From Gemmatimonadaceae bacterium (GTDB lineage: Bacteria > Gemmatimonadota > Gemmatimonadetes > Gemmatimonadales > Gemmatimonadaceae): a stretch of DNA of 64,000 nucleotides. The stretch is taken from positions 60,838-124,837 of the forward strand of contig JAICKA010000003.1 in NCBI GenBank assembly GCA_025928185.1. The letters run 5' to 3'. Shown here piece after piece: positions 50,271 to 59,066 of this stretch. The position numbers and the translations under genes were made by a program. The notes under the pieces were generated by a model. That model was not told the DNA's origin. It saw only the letters and a list, made by a program, of their open reading frames with translations, and searched no databases. How positions within the stretch are numbered: position 1 is the stretch's first letter; the number at the start of each line of letters is the position of its first letter.

Positions 50271-51214
50271 GCCGCGGCATCCGGTCGTTCGCGCTCTGGT
50301 CGGCGCTCGTCGCCGTCGCGCCGCTCGCCCGGCCGGCGCTCGCGCAACAGATCAACGTCAAGGCGGGCGTCGTCGTCACGCCGGACACGGTCCGCGTCGG
50401 CGACCCATTCCGCGTCACCGTCGGCGTCCGCGCCCCGCTCGGCGCCACGATCGAGTTTCCGAAGACGACGGATTCGACGTCGTCCGTCCAGTCGCTCGAC
50501 CCCGTCGCGGTGCGCACGATGCCGGATACGTCGGTGGTCGAGCAGTTCGCCGACTACCGCGTCGCCGCGTGGGACGTGGCCGAACAGCCGATCAAGCTCG
50601 GGGCGGTGGTGGTGCGCCTCGGCCGCGCATCGCGCACGATCCAGCTCGCCGATTCAGTATTCGTGAAGAGCGTGCTGCCGGCGGACACGGCGCTGCGCGT
50701 GCCAAAGCCGGCGCGGCCGTTGTACGAGATGTCGATCTTTCCGTGGTGGTTGTGGGCGCTCATCGCCGCGGCGATCATCGCCATCGGGCTATTGATCTGG
50801 TGGTGGGTGCGCCGCCGTCGGCGGCCGCCGGCTCCGGTGATCGTCGATCCGTTCGCTCACGCCGAATCCGAGTTCACGCGCATTGAGAGCCTCCGGTTGC
50901 TCGAGGCTGGCGAACGCGGACGGTACGTGACGCTGATGGTCGAGGTGCTGCGCGATTATCTCGCTGCGCGCTATGCCGAGGCGGCCCTGTCGCTCACCAG
51001 CACGGAGCTCCAGCGCTCCGTGCGCGAGCTGCCGCACGTGCCGCAGGAGCGCCTCACCCGGCTGCTCACGGACGCGGATCTGATCAAGTTCGCGCGGCGG
51101 CCGGTGAGTACCGACCGCGCCCGCGAGATCGGCCGCGAAGCGCGCGCGATCGTGACCCACGAGCACCTCACGTCGCAGCCGCCGGCGCCGGCCAGCGAGG
51201 CCGCGGCCGCATGA
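50267..51214 (+). CDS. Exported single-span protein of the Bat locus (DUF4381-like)
   Basis: A 315-residue protein with a signal peptide (SFALWSALVAVAPLARPALAQ), an outer beta-rich domain of about 140 residues, a membrane helix around 165-185 (LWALIAAAIIAIGLLIWWW), and a cytoplasmic helical tail with RRRRRPP at its start. Position and layout match the DUF4381-type gene found between DUF58 and batA in such operons. Function unknown beyond membership in the locus. Both ends overlap neighbours by four bases. Confidence 0.78.
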   Translation: MSRGIRSFALWSALVAVAPLARPALAQQINVKAGVVVTPDTVRVGDPFRVTVGVRAPLGATIEFPKTTDSTSSVQSLDPVAVRTMPDTSVVEQFADYRVAAWDVAEQPIKLGAVVVRLGRASRTIQLADSVFVKSVLPADTALRVPKPARPLYEMSIFPWWLWALIAAAIIAIGLLIWWWVRRRRRPPAPVIVDPFAHAESEFTRIESLRLLEAGERGRYVTLMVEVLRDYLAARYAEAALSLTSTELQRSVRELPHVPQERLTRLLTDADLIKFARRPVSTDRAREIGREARAIVTHEHLTSQPPAPASEAAAA

Positions 51215-52203
51215 TCTCCTTCGGACCGATCCAGTTCGTGTCGGCGTGGATGCTGCTGTTCCTGCTGCTGCTGCCGATCTGGTGGTTCGTGCGGCGGCGT
51301 CGTCGTCCGCCGGCGCTGGTGTTCTCGCGCGTGCCGGTGCTCGCCGCGGGCCCGCGCGCCGGCCGTCGCACCACGCTGTTCCTGTTCGTGCTGCGCAATC
51401 TGCTGCTCGCCTCGACGATCGTTGCGCTCGCGCGCCCGCGCTCCGGCGCGCACGCCGAAGATACGACCAGCGAAGGCATCAACATCGTGCTCGCGATCGA
51501 TCTCTCGAGCTCGATGCTTGCCCAGGATTTCCAGCCGCAGAATCGACTCGAGGTGGCCAAGGACGTCGTGAAGCGGTTCATCGCCGCGCGAACGAGCGAT
51601 CGCATCGGCATCGTCGCGTTCGCCGCCGAGGCGCTGACGCAGGTGCCGCTCACCACCGATTACCCGGTCGTCACCGCCGCAGTCGACAACCTCGCGGCCG
51701 GCCAGCTCGAGGACGGCACGGCGATCGGCACCGCGATCGCGACGGCCGCGAACCGGTTGCGCGACGCGCCGGGCCGGTCGCGCGTGATGATTCTGCTCAC
51801 CGATGGCGAGAACAATCGCGGCTCGATCGATCCGCGCACCGCAGCCAAGGCGGCCGCCGTGTTCGGCATCAAGATCTACACGATCGGCGTCGGCACGGAG
51901 GGACTCGCGCCGGTGCCCGTCGGACGCGGGTTGTTCGGGCTGCGCTACGAGAATCGGCTCGTGCGCATCGACGAACCGCTGCTGAGCGATATCGCCAAGA
52001 CGACGGGCGGGCGGTATTTCCGCGCGCGCGACGCGGCGGCGCTCAACCGGATCTACGAGGAGATCAACCAGCTCGAGCGCGAGCCGGTGCGCACGCGCAC
52101 GTACGTGCGCTACACGGAACTGTTCCGCTGGCCTTTGTACTTCGCCGGCCTGCTGCTCGTGACCGAGCTGCTGCTGGCGGCGCGGCGGGGTCCACTGCCA
52201 TGA
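51211..52203 (+). CDS. batA: BatA-type von Willebrand A membrane protein
   Basis: A 330-residue protein with two N-terminal hydrophobic spans (AWMLLFLLLLPIWWFV and LRNLLLASTIVALA), a vWA domain with MIDAS motif LAIDLSSSMLAQDF and the later TDGEN, and a final membrane helix near 310-325. BatA-type proteins are linked to envelope stress and, in Bacteroides, to aerotolerance; the reaction is unknown. It overlaps the previous gene by four bases and precedes the BatB fusion by 10 bases. Confidence 0.9.
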   Translation: MISFGPIQFVSAWMLLFLLLLPIWWFVRRRRRPPALVFSRVPVLAAGPRAGRRTTLFLFVLRNLLLASTIVALARPRSGAHAEDTTSEGINIVLAIDLSSSMLAQDFQPQNRLEVAKDVVKRFIAARTSDRIGIVAFAAEALTQVPLTTDYPVVTAAVDNLAAGQLEDGTAIGTAIATAANRLRDAPGRSRVMILLTDGENNRGSIDPRTAAKAAAVFGIKIYTIGVGTEGLAPVPVGRGLFGLRYENRLVRIDEPLLSDIAKTTGGRYFRARDAAALNRIYEEINQLEREPVRTRTYVRYTELFRWPLYFAGLLLVTELLLAARRGPLP

Positions 52204-52213
52204 GGGAACGGAT

Positions 52214-53902
52214 ATGAGCGAAATCGTATTCGATCATCCGTGGCTGCTCGCGCTCGCGGTGATCCTGCCCGCGCTGGCGATCTGGGTGTTGCGGCACGCC
52301 TATCGGCAGCGTCGCGAACGGCTCGCGCGACTCGGCAGCATCGAGGTCGTCTCGCGGCTCATTCCGCCCAACGCGCTCGTGCCGCCGGGCTGGCGCATGG
52401 CTCGGCTCGGTCTCGCCAGCGCCTTGATCGGCGTGGCCGTCGCCGGCCCGCGGTGGGGCGACGAGATGAACGTTGTGCGCTCGAGCGGCATCGACATGGT
52501 GCTGGCCCTCGATGCCTCGCTCTCGATGCTCGCCACCGACGTGCACCCGAACCGCCTCGAGAAGATGAAGGAGGAAGTACGGCGGCTGCGTGCGCTGTCG
52601 CCGGGCGATCGCATGGGCGTGCTGGCCTTCGCGGGCCGGAGCTACGTGTTGTCGCCGCTCACCATCGACGAGGGCGCGCTGGATCTCTTTCTCGACAATC
52701 TCGACCCGTCCGTCGTCGGCCAGGCCGGCAGCTCGCTGGCACGCACGATTCGCCAAGGCGTCGACTTGCTGACGCTGACGAACAGCGGGGCCGACCGTGC
52801 GCTGGTCGTCATGAGCGACGGCGAGGCGTTCGAACCGATCGAGGATGTCGAGACGGAGGCGAAGCGCGCGGGCGCGCAGGGAATTAGTCTAGTAACGGTG
52901 GGCTTCGGCACTCAGGCGGGAGCCACGATTCCGATCAAGCAGCCCGACGGAACGACCGCGCTCAAACGGGATGAGAACGGAAACATCGTCGTGACGCAGT
53001 ATCATCCGGAATATCTGAAGGCCGCCGCGGACGCCGCCGGCGGCACCTTCATCGAAGCGTCGGCCACCGACAAGGCTGCGCGTGTGAAGACCGCGCTTGC
53101 CAACCTGCGCACCAAGGCGCGGAGCAGCGTGAGCGGCGAGAGCAAGACGCCGCGCTATCAGTGGTTCCTCTTTCCGGCGTTCCTGCTGCTGCTCATCGAT
53201 ACGGCACTCATCGAGCGCCGCGGACGTCGTCGCCGCCGGCCGGCATCGGCCGAAGTGGCGGCCGCCGGAGCGCTCGTCGCCATGCTCTCGCTGAACGGCT
53301 GCGCCACGCTGTCGCGGAATCAGCAGGCGGCCGCGGCGTATCACCATGGCCAGTTCACGCAAGCGGCATCCCTCTATCGGGATGCGATCACCGCGGGCGA
53401 CAAGTCGCCGCAGACGCTCTACAACTTCGGGACTTCCCTCGTCGCTGCCGACTCCATTGAAAGCGCCGGCGACGTGCTCGGCCGACTGGTCGAGAGCACC
53501 GACCCCGATCTCCGATATCGCTCGCAGTTCAACCTGGCGCTCGGACACCTCAAGCGCGGTTTGGCTGCGCCGTCCGGTCAGGACAATGGCGAGCTCGATT
53601 CAGCGCTCGCCGGCTACAAGGCTGTGTTGTTGATGCGGCCGGCCGATATGGATGCGAAGTGGAACTACGAGCTTGCACTGCGGAAGAAGGATTCCGGAGG
53701 TGGTGGCGGGGGCGGTGGCGGCGGAGGAGGCGGCGGAAGTGCAAAGAATCCTCAAGGCCAGTCGCCGCAGCCGGCTGGCGGCCTCGGTGAGCAGCAGGCC
53801 GACCAACTGCTCGGCAGTGCGGCGCGCGAGGAGCGCGACGTGCAGGCGAAGAAGCAGCAGCAGAACAAGGTCGAGCCGCCGCCTGGGGGCAAGGACTGGT
53901 GA
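52214..53902 (+). CDS. batB: BatB-BatC fusion: vWA domain plus TPR domain
   Basis: A 562-residue protein. Residues 1-335 are BatB: a membrane span, vWA domain with LALDASLSMLATD and later SDGEAFEP, then a helix (WFLFPAFLLLLIDTALIE). Residues 350-470 are BatC-like: after NGCATLSRNQQAAAAYHHGQFTQAASLYRDAI, TPR repeats including LYNFGTSLVAADSIESAGDVLGRL. Near residue 495 there is a run of 14 Gly, then a disordered Gln/Lys tail. In Bacteroides these are two genes. The fusion puts the TPR part on the same chain as the vWA part. Overlaps the next gene by four bases. Confidence 0.88.
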   Translation: MSEIVFDHPWLLALAVILPALAIWVLRHAYRQRRERLARLGSIEVVSRLIPPNALVPPGWRMARLGLASALIGVAVAGPRWGDEMNVVRSSGIDMVLALDASLSMLATDVHPNRLEKMKEEVRRLRALSPGDRMGVLAFAGRSYVLSPLTIDEGALDLFLDNLDPSVVGQAGSSLARTIRQGVDLLTLTNSGADRALVVMSDGEAFEPIEDVETEAKRAGAQGISLVTVGFGTQAGATIPIKQPDGTTALKRDENGNIVVTQYHPEYLKAAADAAGGTFIEASATDKAARVKTALANLRTKARSSVSGESKTPRYQWFLFPAFLLLLIDTALIERRGRRRRRPASAEVAAAGALVAMLSLNGCATLSRNQQAAAAYHHGQFTQAASLYRDAITAGDKSPQTLYNFGTSLVAADSIESAGDVLGRLVESTDPDLRYRSQFNLALGHLKRGLAAPSGQDNGELDSALAGYKAVLLMRPADMDAKWNYELALRKKDSGGGGGGGGGGGGGGSAKNPQGQSPQPAGGLGEQQADQLLGSAAREERDVQAKKQQQNKVEPPPGGKDW

Positions 53903-56298
53903 TCGGGCTCCTCGCGCTCGCGGCGCAGCTTGCGATCGTGGCGCATGCGCCGGATTCCGCGTCGGCGTGCGAGGCGATCGAGATCAGCGTCGCCGTGAGC
54001 GCCCCCGGACGGTATGCGCCGCAGTTCATCGTGCCGTCCCTGGCGCCGTTCGATGTGCTGCGCTCCTCGCCGGTGCCGCACGTCACGCACGATGCGCACG
54101 GACGGCTGCTCGCCGAATATACCTACGTGCTCACGACGGATCGATCCGGCGAATTCACAATTCCCTCATTCGAGGCGCGCCTGGGCGGTATGACGGCGCG
54201 TTCGCGACCGCTCGACATCGTGTTGCGGCCGCCCGGTCCGGAGGGCGCCATTCCTACCGTGGTTGCGCGCGCACGAGCCGATACGAGTCTGCGCGTGAAC
54301 TTCCGGGCGCTCACGCTGCCCGAAACGGTCTACGTCGGCCAGCAGGCGAACTACGAAGTGGCGGTCTTTCTGAATCACGCCGTGCGCGATCGCCTGCGCC
54401 GCAATCCGACGTTCTTTCCGCCCGACATGCAGTCGATGCTCGCGTACGATCTGCCGTCGGCCAACGAACCGCCGCAACGCCAACTCGGATCGCGGTGCTT
54501 CGACGCGCTCGTCTATCAGCGCGCACTCTTTCCGCTCATGCCCGGCCGGTTCGCCATTCCACCGGCGGATCTCGTCTACTCGCTCCCGCTCACCGCCAGC
54601 TTTTTCAGTCGCGAGGAGACGCACGAGATCGAAACCGACAGCACGATCATCGTCGCCGTCGAGCCGCCGCTCGCCGGACGTCCCGCTGATTTCGGCGGCG
54701 CGGTCGGCAATCTGCGGGTGGCGGCGCAGCTCGATACCAATGCCTCGCGTGTCGGCGACCCGCTCGTGCTCACCGTGCGTGTGAGCGGAACGGGCAACGT
54801 CAAGCTGTTTCCGCGGCCCGCTGTCGGCGTGCCGTGGGGCGCGCTGGTCAAAGGCGAGGAACGCGTGCGCGTCGACACGACGGCGCGGCGAATCGGCGGC
54901 TCCAAGGAGTTCGACTGGGTGTTGACGCCCCGTGTCGCCGGTGAGCTCGACGTTCCGCCGATTCATTACAGTTATTTCAATCCCGACCTGCGGCGCTACG
55001 AGACGGCGACGACCTCGCCGGCGCGCGTACACGTCGCGCCCGGTGCGCTCGCCTCCGCCGACACCACTCGCTCGGTCAAGCTGCTCGGCGTGCGGACCCG
55101 ATATCGCGGCGCCCCCGCGACGCCGCTCCATCAGCATCCCGCATTCTGGGCGCTCCTGGCGCTCGTGCCGCTGCCGGCGATCACGTTGCGGCGACGAAAT
55201 GGCCGCCCTGCTACGCGTCGCACCCTCACGACTGCGGAGCGCCTGACGCTCCTCTCGCGTGGCGGCGCGGCGGCGACGTCCGATCCGTGTGTGATCCGTC
55301 GGATCTACACGCGCGCGCTGGCCGAGCGCATGGGGCTTCAATCCGAAGCGTTCACGCGGCCGGGCGCGCTGGCGCGGGCGCTGCGTCGCCGCGGCGTCTC
55401 GACCGATGTTGCAGCATCCGCCGAGCGATTCCTGAGGCAGCTCGATGAAGCGGCATTCTCGGTCGCCGGCACGGCGCCCGATGACGCCGCCGCCCGCGCC
55501 GCGGAGCTGTACCGCGCGGTCGACGCTGAAGCCTTGTCGCGCGCGCAGATTGCCACACCTGTGATCGGCGTCGTCGTGCTGCTCGCTGCCACCGTCGCGA
55601 CCGCGCATGCATACGATGCATCCGTGGCACGTCGCGCGTTCGATCGCGGCGTGATCTCCTACGAACATCACGAGTTTACCGCCGCTCGCGACGCCTTCGC
55701 CGCGTCGGCGCTCGCCGAGCCGCGGGCAGCGGACGCCTGGGCGAACCTCGGGACTGCCTCGTGGGCAATCTCGGACACGGCACGCAGCGTCGCGGCGTGG
55801 CAGCGAGCGCTTCGCATCGAACCGCTCGCCTCCGATGTTCGCGAGCGCGCCGAGTTCGTGCACGCGTTGCCCGTGAGCGCCGCGGGGTATGTTCCGCCGC
55901 TGCCGGACTCCTGGTTGTTCGATCTCGCCGCGATTATCTGGTGCATCGGCTGGGTCACCGCCGCGCTCCGTGCTCGGCGTCGCCAGCCGCTCGGCGCGCG
56001 CGAGCTCGGCATTGTGGCAGCAGTCGCGATTGTCGTCGCGATCGGCGGATTCTCGCTGTCGGATCGGTTGTCAGGGCGACATCTCGCCGTCATTCGCCAG
56101 ATGGCGTCACTGCGCGCCGATCCGGATCTCGGTGCGGAGCGGCGCGCCACGGCGATCATCGGCGAGGTGGTGCGCGTTTCGGGCGAGCAGGGCGCATGGA
56201 GTCGCATCGTGCTCGACGATGGGCGCGACGGCTGGATGTCCAACGCCAACCTGATCTCGCTCGATTCACGCGACGCCTCGCAGATCAGCGCGCAGTGA
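53899..56298 (+). CDS. batD: BatD-BatE fusion: oxygen-tolerance domain, TPR, SH3-like end
   Basis: A 799-residue protein. Residues 1-400 are BatD-like beta-sandwich repeats in the periplasm, preceded by a weak signal (LLALAAQLAIVAHA). A helix follows near 415-430 (FWALLALVPLPAITL), then a cytoplasmic helical part. A second helix lies near 555-570, then a TPR-like block (AFDRGVISYEHHEFTAARDAF, WANLGTASWAISD), more membrane spans, and a last about 60 residues resembling an SH3 domain (GEVVRVSGEQGAWSRIVL, GWMSNANLISL). This BatE-like end is separate in most species. GTG start in a four-base overlap with the BatBC gene. End of the Bat operon. Confidence 0.85.
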   Translation: MIGLLALAAQLAIVAHAPDSASACEAIEISVAVSAPGRYAPQFIVPSLAPFDVLRSSPVPHVTHDAHGRLLAEYTYVLTTDRSGEFTIPSFEARLGGMTARSRPLDIVLRPPGPEGAIPTVVARARADTSLRVNFRALTLPETVYVGQQANYEVAVFLNHAVRDRLRRNPTFFPPDMQSMLAYDLPSANEPPQRQLGSRCFDALVYQRALFPLMPGRFAIPPADLVYSLPLTASFFSREETHEIETDSTIIVAVEPPLAGRPADFGGAVGNLRVAAQLDTNASRVGDPLVLTVRVSGTGNVKLFPRPAVGVPWGALVKGEERVRVDTTARRIGGSKEFDWVLTPRVAGELDVPPIHYSYFNPDLRRYETATTSPARVHVAPGALASADTTRSVKLLGVRTRYRGAPATPLHQHPAFWALLALVPLPAITLRRRNGRPATRRTLTTAERLTLLSRGGAAATSDPCVIRRIYTRALAERMGLQSEAFTRPGALARALRRRGVSTDVAASAERFLRQLDEAAFSVAGTAPDDAAARAAELYRAVDAEALSRAQIATPVIGVVVLLAATVATAHAYDASVARRAFDRGVISYEHHEFTAARDAFAASALAEPRAADAWANLGTASWAISDTARSVAAWQRALRIEPLASDVRERAEFVHALPVSAAGYVPPLPDSWLFDLAAIIWCIGWVTAALRARRRQPLGARELGIVAAVAIVVAIGGFSLSDRLSGRHLAVIRQMASLRADPDLGAERRATAIIGEVVRVSGEQGAWSRIVLDDGRDGWMSNANLISLDSRDASQISAQ

Positions 56299-56336
56299 AA
56301 GTCGCGTACGTGTGTGCGGCTGACGCCCGCTCGCGA

Positions 56337-56366
56337 TTGACGCTCGCCGCGCCGCTCCGGTAAGTT
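56337..56366 (+). promoter_or_regulatory. Sigma-70 promoter giving a probably leaderless mutL mRNA
   Basis: TTGACG at 56337-56342, an 18-base spacer, TAAGTT at 56361-56366. The in-frame GTG at 56372 begins six bases after the -10, so RNA should start at or within a base of it. Confidence 0.6.
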
Positions 56367-56371
56367 TGCGG

Positions 56372-58147
56372 GTGCCCGTCGCATCAGGTTCGCGCATCGC
56401 CATTCTCCCCAGCGCCGTCGCCGATCAGATCGCGGCGGGCGAGGTGGTCGAGCGTCCCGCGTCGGTGGTCAAGGAGTTGATCGAGAACGCACTCGACGCC
56501 GGCGCCACGACGATCGACCTCGCGGTGGAGGACGGCGGTCGCCAGCTGATCCGCGTCAGCGATGATGGGATCGGCATGACGCGCGACGACGCCGTGCTCG
56601 CGCTCGAGCGCCACGCCACGTCGAAGATTCGCGCCGCGGAGGATCTCGTCGGCGTGCGCAGCTTCGGGTTTCGCGGCGAAGCGCTGGCGGCCATTTGTTC
56701 CGTGTCGCAGCTCGAGCTCGAGACCGCCCCCGAGGACGGCGCCGGCACGCTCGTGCGCGCCGCCGCGGGAACGGTCCTCGACGTCAGTTCCGCTGCGCGC
56801 CGCCGCGGCACGACGGTGCGCGTTGCGCGGTTGTTCTACAACGCGCCCGGCCGGCTCAAGTTCATGCGCGGCGCGAGGTCTGAATGGCGCGCCATTCTCG
56901 ACGTCATCGCGACCATGGCGCTCACCCGGCGCGACGTGCGCGTGTCCGTCACGCACGATGGACGTCCGGCATTGTCGCTGCCCATTGCCGCGACACTGCG
57001 CGACCGGCTCGCGGCCGTCTACGATGCCCGGTTCGCGACGCGCTTGCTCGACGTGGAAGATGTGAGCGGCACGACCCACGTGTCCGGTCTCGTCGAGCGG
57101 CCGGCCGACGCCGGCACGGCGACGCGGCGAGTCTTTCTCTCGATCAACGGCCGTGCCGTGCGCGATCTCGGCATCGTGCGCGCGGCGGAGGCGGCGTATC
57201 GCTCGACGATCCCCGCCGGTGTGCGTCCGACGATCTTTCTCTACGTCGTCGTCGCATCGGATGCCGTCGACGTCAACGTGCATCCGGCAAAAGCCGAGGT
57301 GCGCTTTCGCGATCGTTGGCCGGTGGAGCGGACCGTCGAGACGGCGGTACGTCGCGCGCTCGGTACGTTCGACGCGGGTGCGACGTTCGGCCGCACCGCG
57401 TGGCCGATGCCCGCGCGGGCCGAGCAGTCGCCAGGTATCGTCGAAATCAGTGATCTCACGTCGTCGGTGCCGTCCGAGCCGCTCTTTCGCGCCGAGGTGG
57501 ATGACGATGGGCGCGTCGTCCCGAGCTCGTCATCCGACGGCGCTGCGCCCGCGACGCCGTCGGCTTCGGCGACTCTCGAAGTACCGCCGCTCACACAGCT
57601 TCGCGGCACGTACCTGATGTTCGAGCACGAGCACGGCGTGGTACTCATCGATCAGCACTCGGCACACGAGCGTGTGTTGTACGAGCAGTTCATGCGCACG
57701 ATCGAGCGTGGAGAGCAGCCGTCGCAGCGCTTGCTGTTTCCCATGACGCTGCACCTGGGCCCGGCCGAGAGCGAAGCGTTCGAGCTGCATCGCGCCGCGT
57801 TCGAGCAACTCGGCTTCGACATCGAAGGCTTCGGCGGCCACACGCTGATCATACGCGCCGTGCCGATGCCGCACCCGCGGTTCGATCCGGAACGCTGTCT
57901 CCGCGACACGCTCGCCGCGATCACCGGCGATCGCGAGGCCGGCTCGGCCTCTCGCCACGAACGGCTCGCCGCCACCGTCGCCTGCAAAGCGGCGATCAAG
58001 GCTGGCGATGCGTTGTCGCCGGCCGAAATGCGCGCGCTGTTCATCGCATTGCGCGACACCACGCTGCCGGCGCACGACGTGCACGGCCGCGCGACGATCG
58101 TGCAGCTCACCTGGGACGAGATTGAGCGACGTTTCGGCAGGCGGTGA
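56372..58147 (+). CDS. mutL: DNA mismatch repair protein MutL
   Basis: MutL (591 aa from GTG 56372). The GHKL ATPase shows VADQIAAGEVVERPASVVKELIENALDAG (E in LIENALDAG), DDGIGM and FRGEALAAI; the C-terminal dimerisation domain shows LIDQHSAHERVLYEQF, matching the endonuclease motif DQHA(x)2E(x)4E with Ala replaced by Ser. Unusually, the downstream CPHGRP-like motif reads DVHGRATIVQL, without the zinc Cys. The frame opens six bases earlier at TTG 56366, but that codon overlaps the -10 element, so I prefer GTG 56372. First gene of mutL-miaA-bshA-uppP-birA-coaX. Confidence 0.93.
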   Translation: MPVASGSRIAILPSAVADQIAAGEVVERPASVVKELIENALDAGATTIDLAVEDGGRQLIRVSDDGIGMTRDDAVLALERHATSKIRAAEDLVGVRSFGFRGEALAAICSVSQLELETAPEDGAGTLVRAAAGTVLDVSSAARRRGTTVRVARLFYNAPGRLKFMRGARSEWRAILDVIATMALTRRDVRVSVTHDGRPALSLPIAATLRDRLAAVYDARFATRLLDVEDVSGTTHVSGLVERPADAGTATRRVFLSINGRAVRDLGIVRAAEAAYRSTIPAGVRPTIFLYVVVASDAVDVNVHPAKAEVRFRDRWPVERTVETAVRRALGTFDAGATFGRTAWPMPARAEQSPGIVEISDLTSSVPSEPLFRAEVDDDGRVVPSSSSDGAAPATPSASATLEVPPLTQLRGTYLMFEHEHGVVLIDQHSAHERVLYEQFMRTIERGEQPSQRLLFPMTLHLGPAESEAFELHRAAFEQLGFDIEGFGGHTLIIRAVPMPHPRFDPERCLRDTLAAITGDREAGSASRHERLAATVACKAAIKAGDALSPAEMRALFIALRDTTLPAHDVHGRATIVQLTWDEIERRFGRR

Positions 58148-59066
58148 CCTGCGCGTCGTCTGCGGCCCAACGGCGGCGGGAAAGAGTGCGATCGCGCTGT
58201 GGCTCGCCGAGCGCACGCCGGCGACGATCGTCAGCGCCGACTCGCGGCAGGTGTACCGCGGCTTCGACATCGGCACAGCCAAGCCGACACGCGACGAGCG
58301 CACACGGGTTCCACACACAGGCATCGACGTCGTCGATCCCACGGAGCGCTACTCGGCGGCGACTTGGGCCGCGGCGGCGGATCAATGGATCGACCACGCC
58401 AGCGCGTCGGCACGCGCGCCGATCGTTGTCGGTGGAACAGGTCTGTATATCCGCGCGCTGTGCGAGGGATTGTTCGACGAACCTGTGCTCGATGGCGCGC
58501 GCCGCATCGCGCTCTCGCGAGAGCTCGAGCAACTGCCGACCGCTGAGCTGCGCCGATGGGTGGCCGAACTCGATCCGGATCGATCGCATCTCGGTCGCAC
58601 GCAGCTGTTGCGTGCGGCGGAAATCGCGCTGCTCACAGGGCAGCGTGTGAGCGTGTTGCATCGCGAGCGGCGCGGCACCAGCCGTTGGCGCCCCCGCTAT
58701 CTTCTGGTGGACCCCGGGCCGGCGCTCGCTCACCGCATTGCATCGCGAATCGATCACATGCTCGATCATGGCTGGCCAGAGGAAGTTGCAGGGTTGATGC
58801 AGACTGTCCCGGTCGATGCACCAGCGTGGAAGGCGACCGGCTACGACGCCGTCCGCCAGATGATCGACGGCAAGCTGACGCGCGCGGCCGCACGTGAGCA
58901 GATTCTCATTGCCACACGCCAGTACGCCAAGCGGCAGCGGACGTGGTTCCGGCATCAACTCGCGGCCGCGGAAGTGACGGCCGTCAATCCGCTCTCGCCC
59001 GATTGGATGACGCTCGCGCAGCGCTGGTTCGACGGCGGGCTCGTCGAGCATGGAGCGCCGGCGTGA
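58122..59066 (+). CDS. miaA: tRNA dimethylallyltransferase MiaA
   Basis: MiaA (314 aa) adds dimethylallyl to A37 of tRNAs reading UNN codons, the substrate later used by MiaB. P-loop GPTAAGKSAIALWLA, then ADSRQVYRGFDIGTAKP and VVGGTGLYIRALCEGLFDEP are diagnostic. I chose the TTG at 58122, which lies 26 bases inside mutL; ahead of the P-loop it gives only SDVSAGGDLRVV, a normal length. No ATG or GTG in frame is better placed. The end overlaps bshA by four bases. Confidence 0.93.
   Translation: MSDVSAGGDLRVVCGPTAAGKSAIALWLAERTPATIVSADSRQVYRGFDIGTAKPTRDERTRVPHTGIDVVDPTERYSAATWAAAADQWIDHASASARAPIVVGGTGLYIRALCEGLFDEPVLDGARRIALSRELEQLPTAELRRWVAELDPDRSHLGRTQLLRAAEIALLTGQRVSVLHRERRGTSRWRPRYLLVDPGPALAHRIASRIDHMLDHGWPEEVAGLMQTVPVDAPAWKATGYDAVRQMIDGKLTRAAAREQILIATRQYAKRQRTWFRHQLAAAEVTAVNPLSPDWMTLAQRWFDGGLVEHGAPA

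Noticed and set aside
53697..53740. Glycine run as a frameshift or assembly error
   Set aside because: The frame stays open on both sides and the flanking TPR and tail are continuous, so it is kept as coding.
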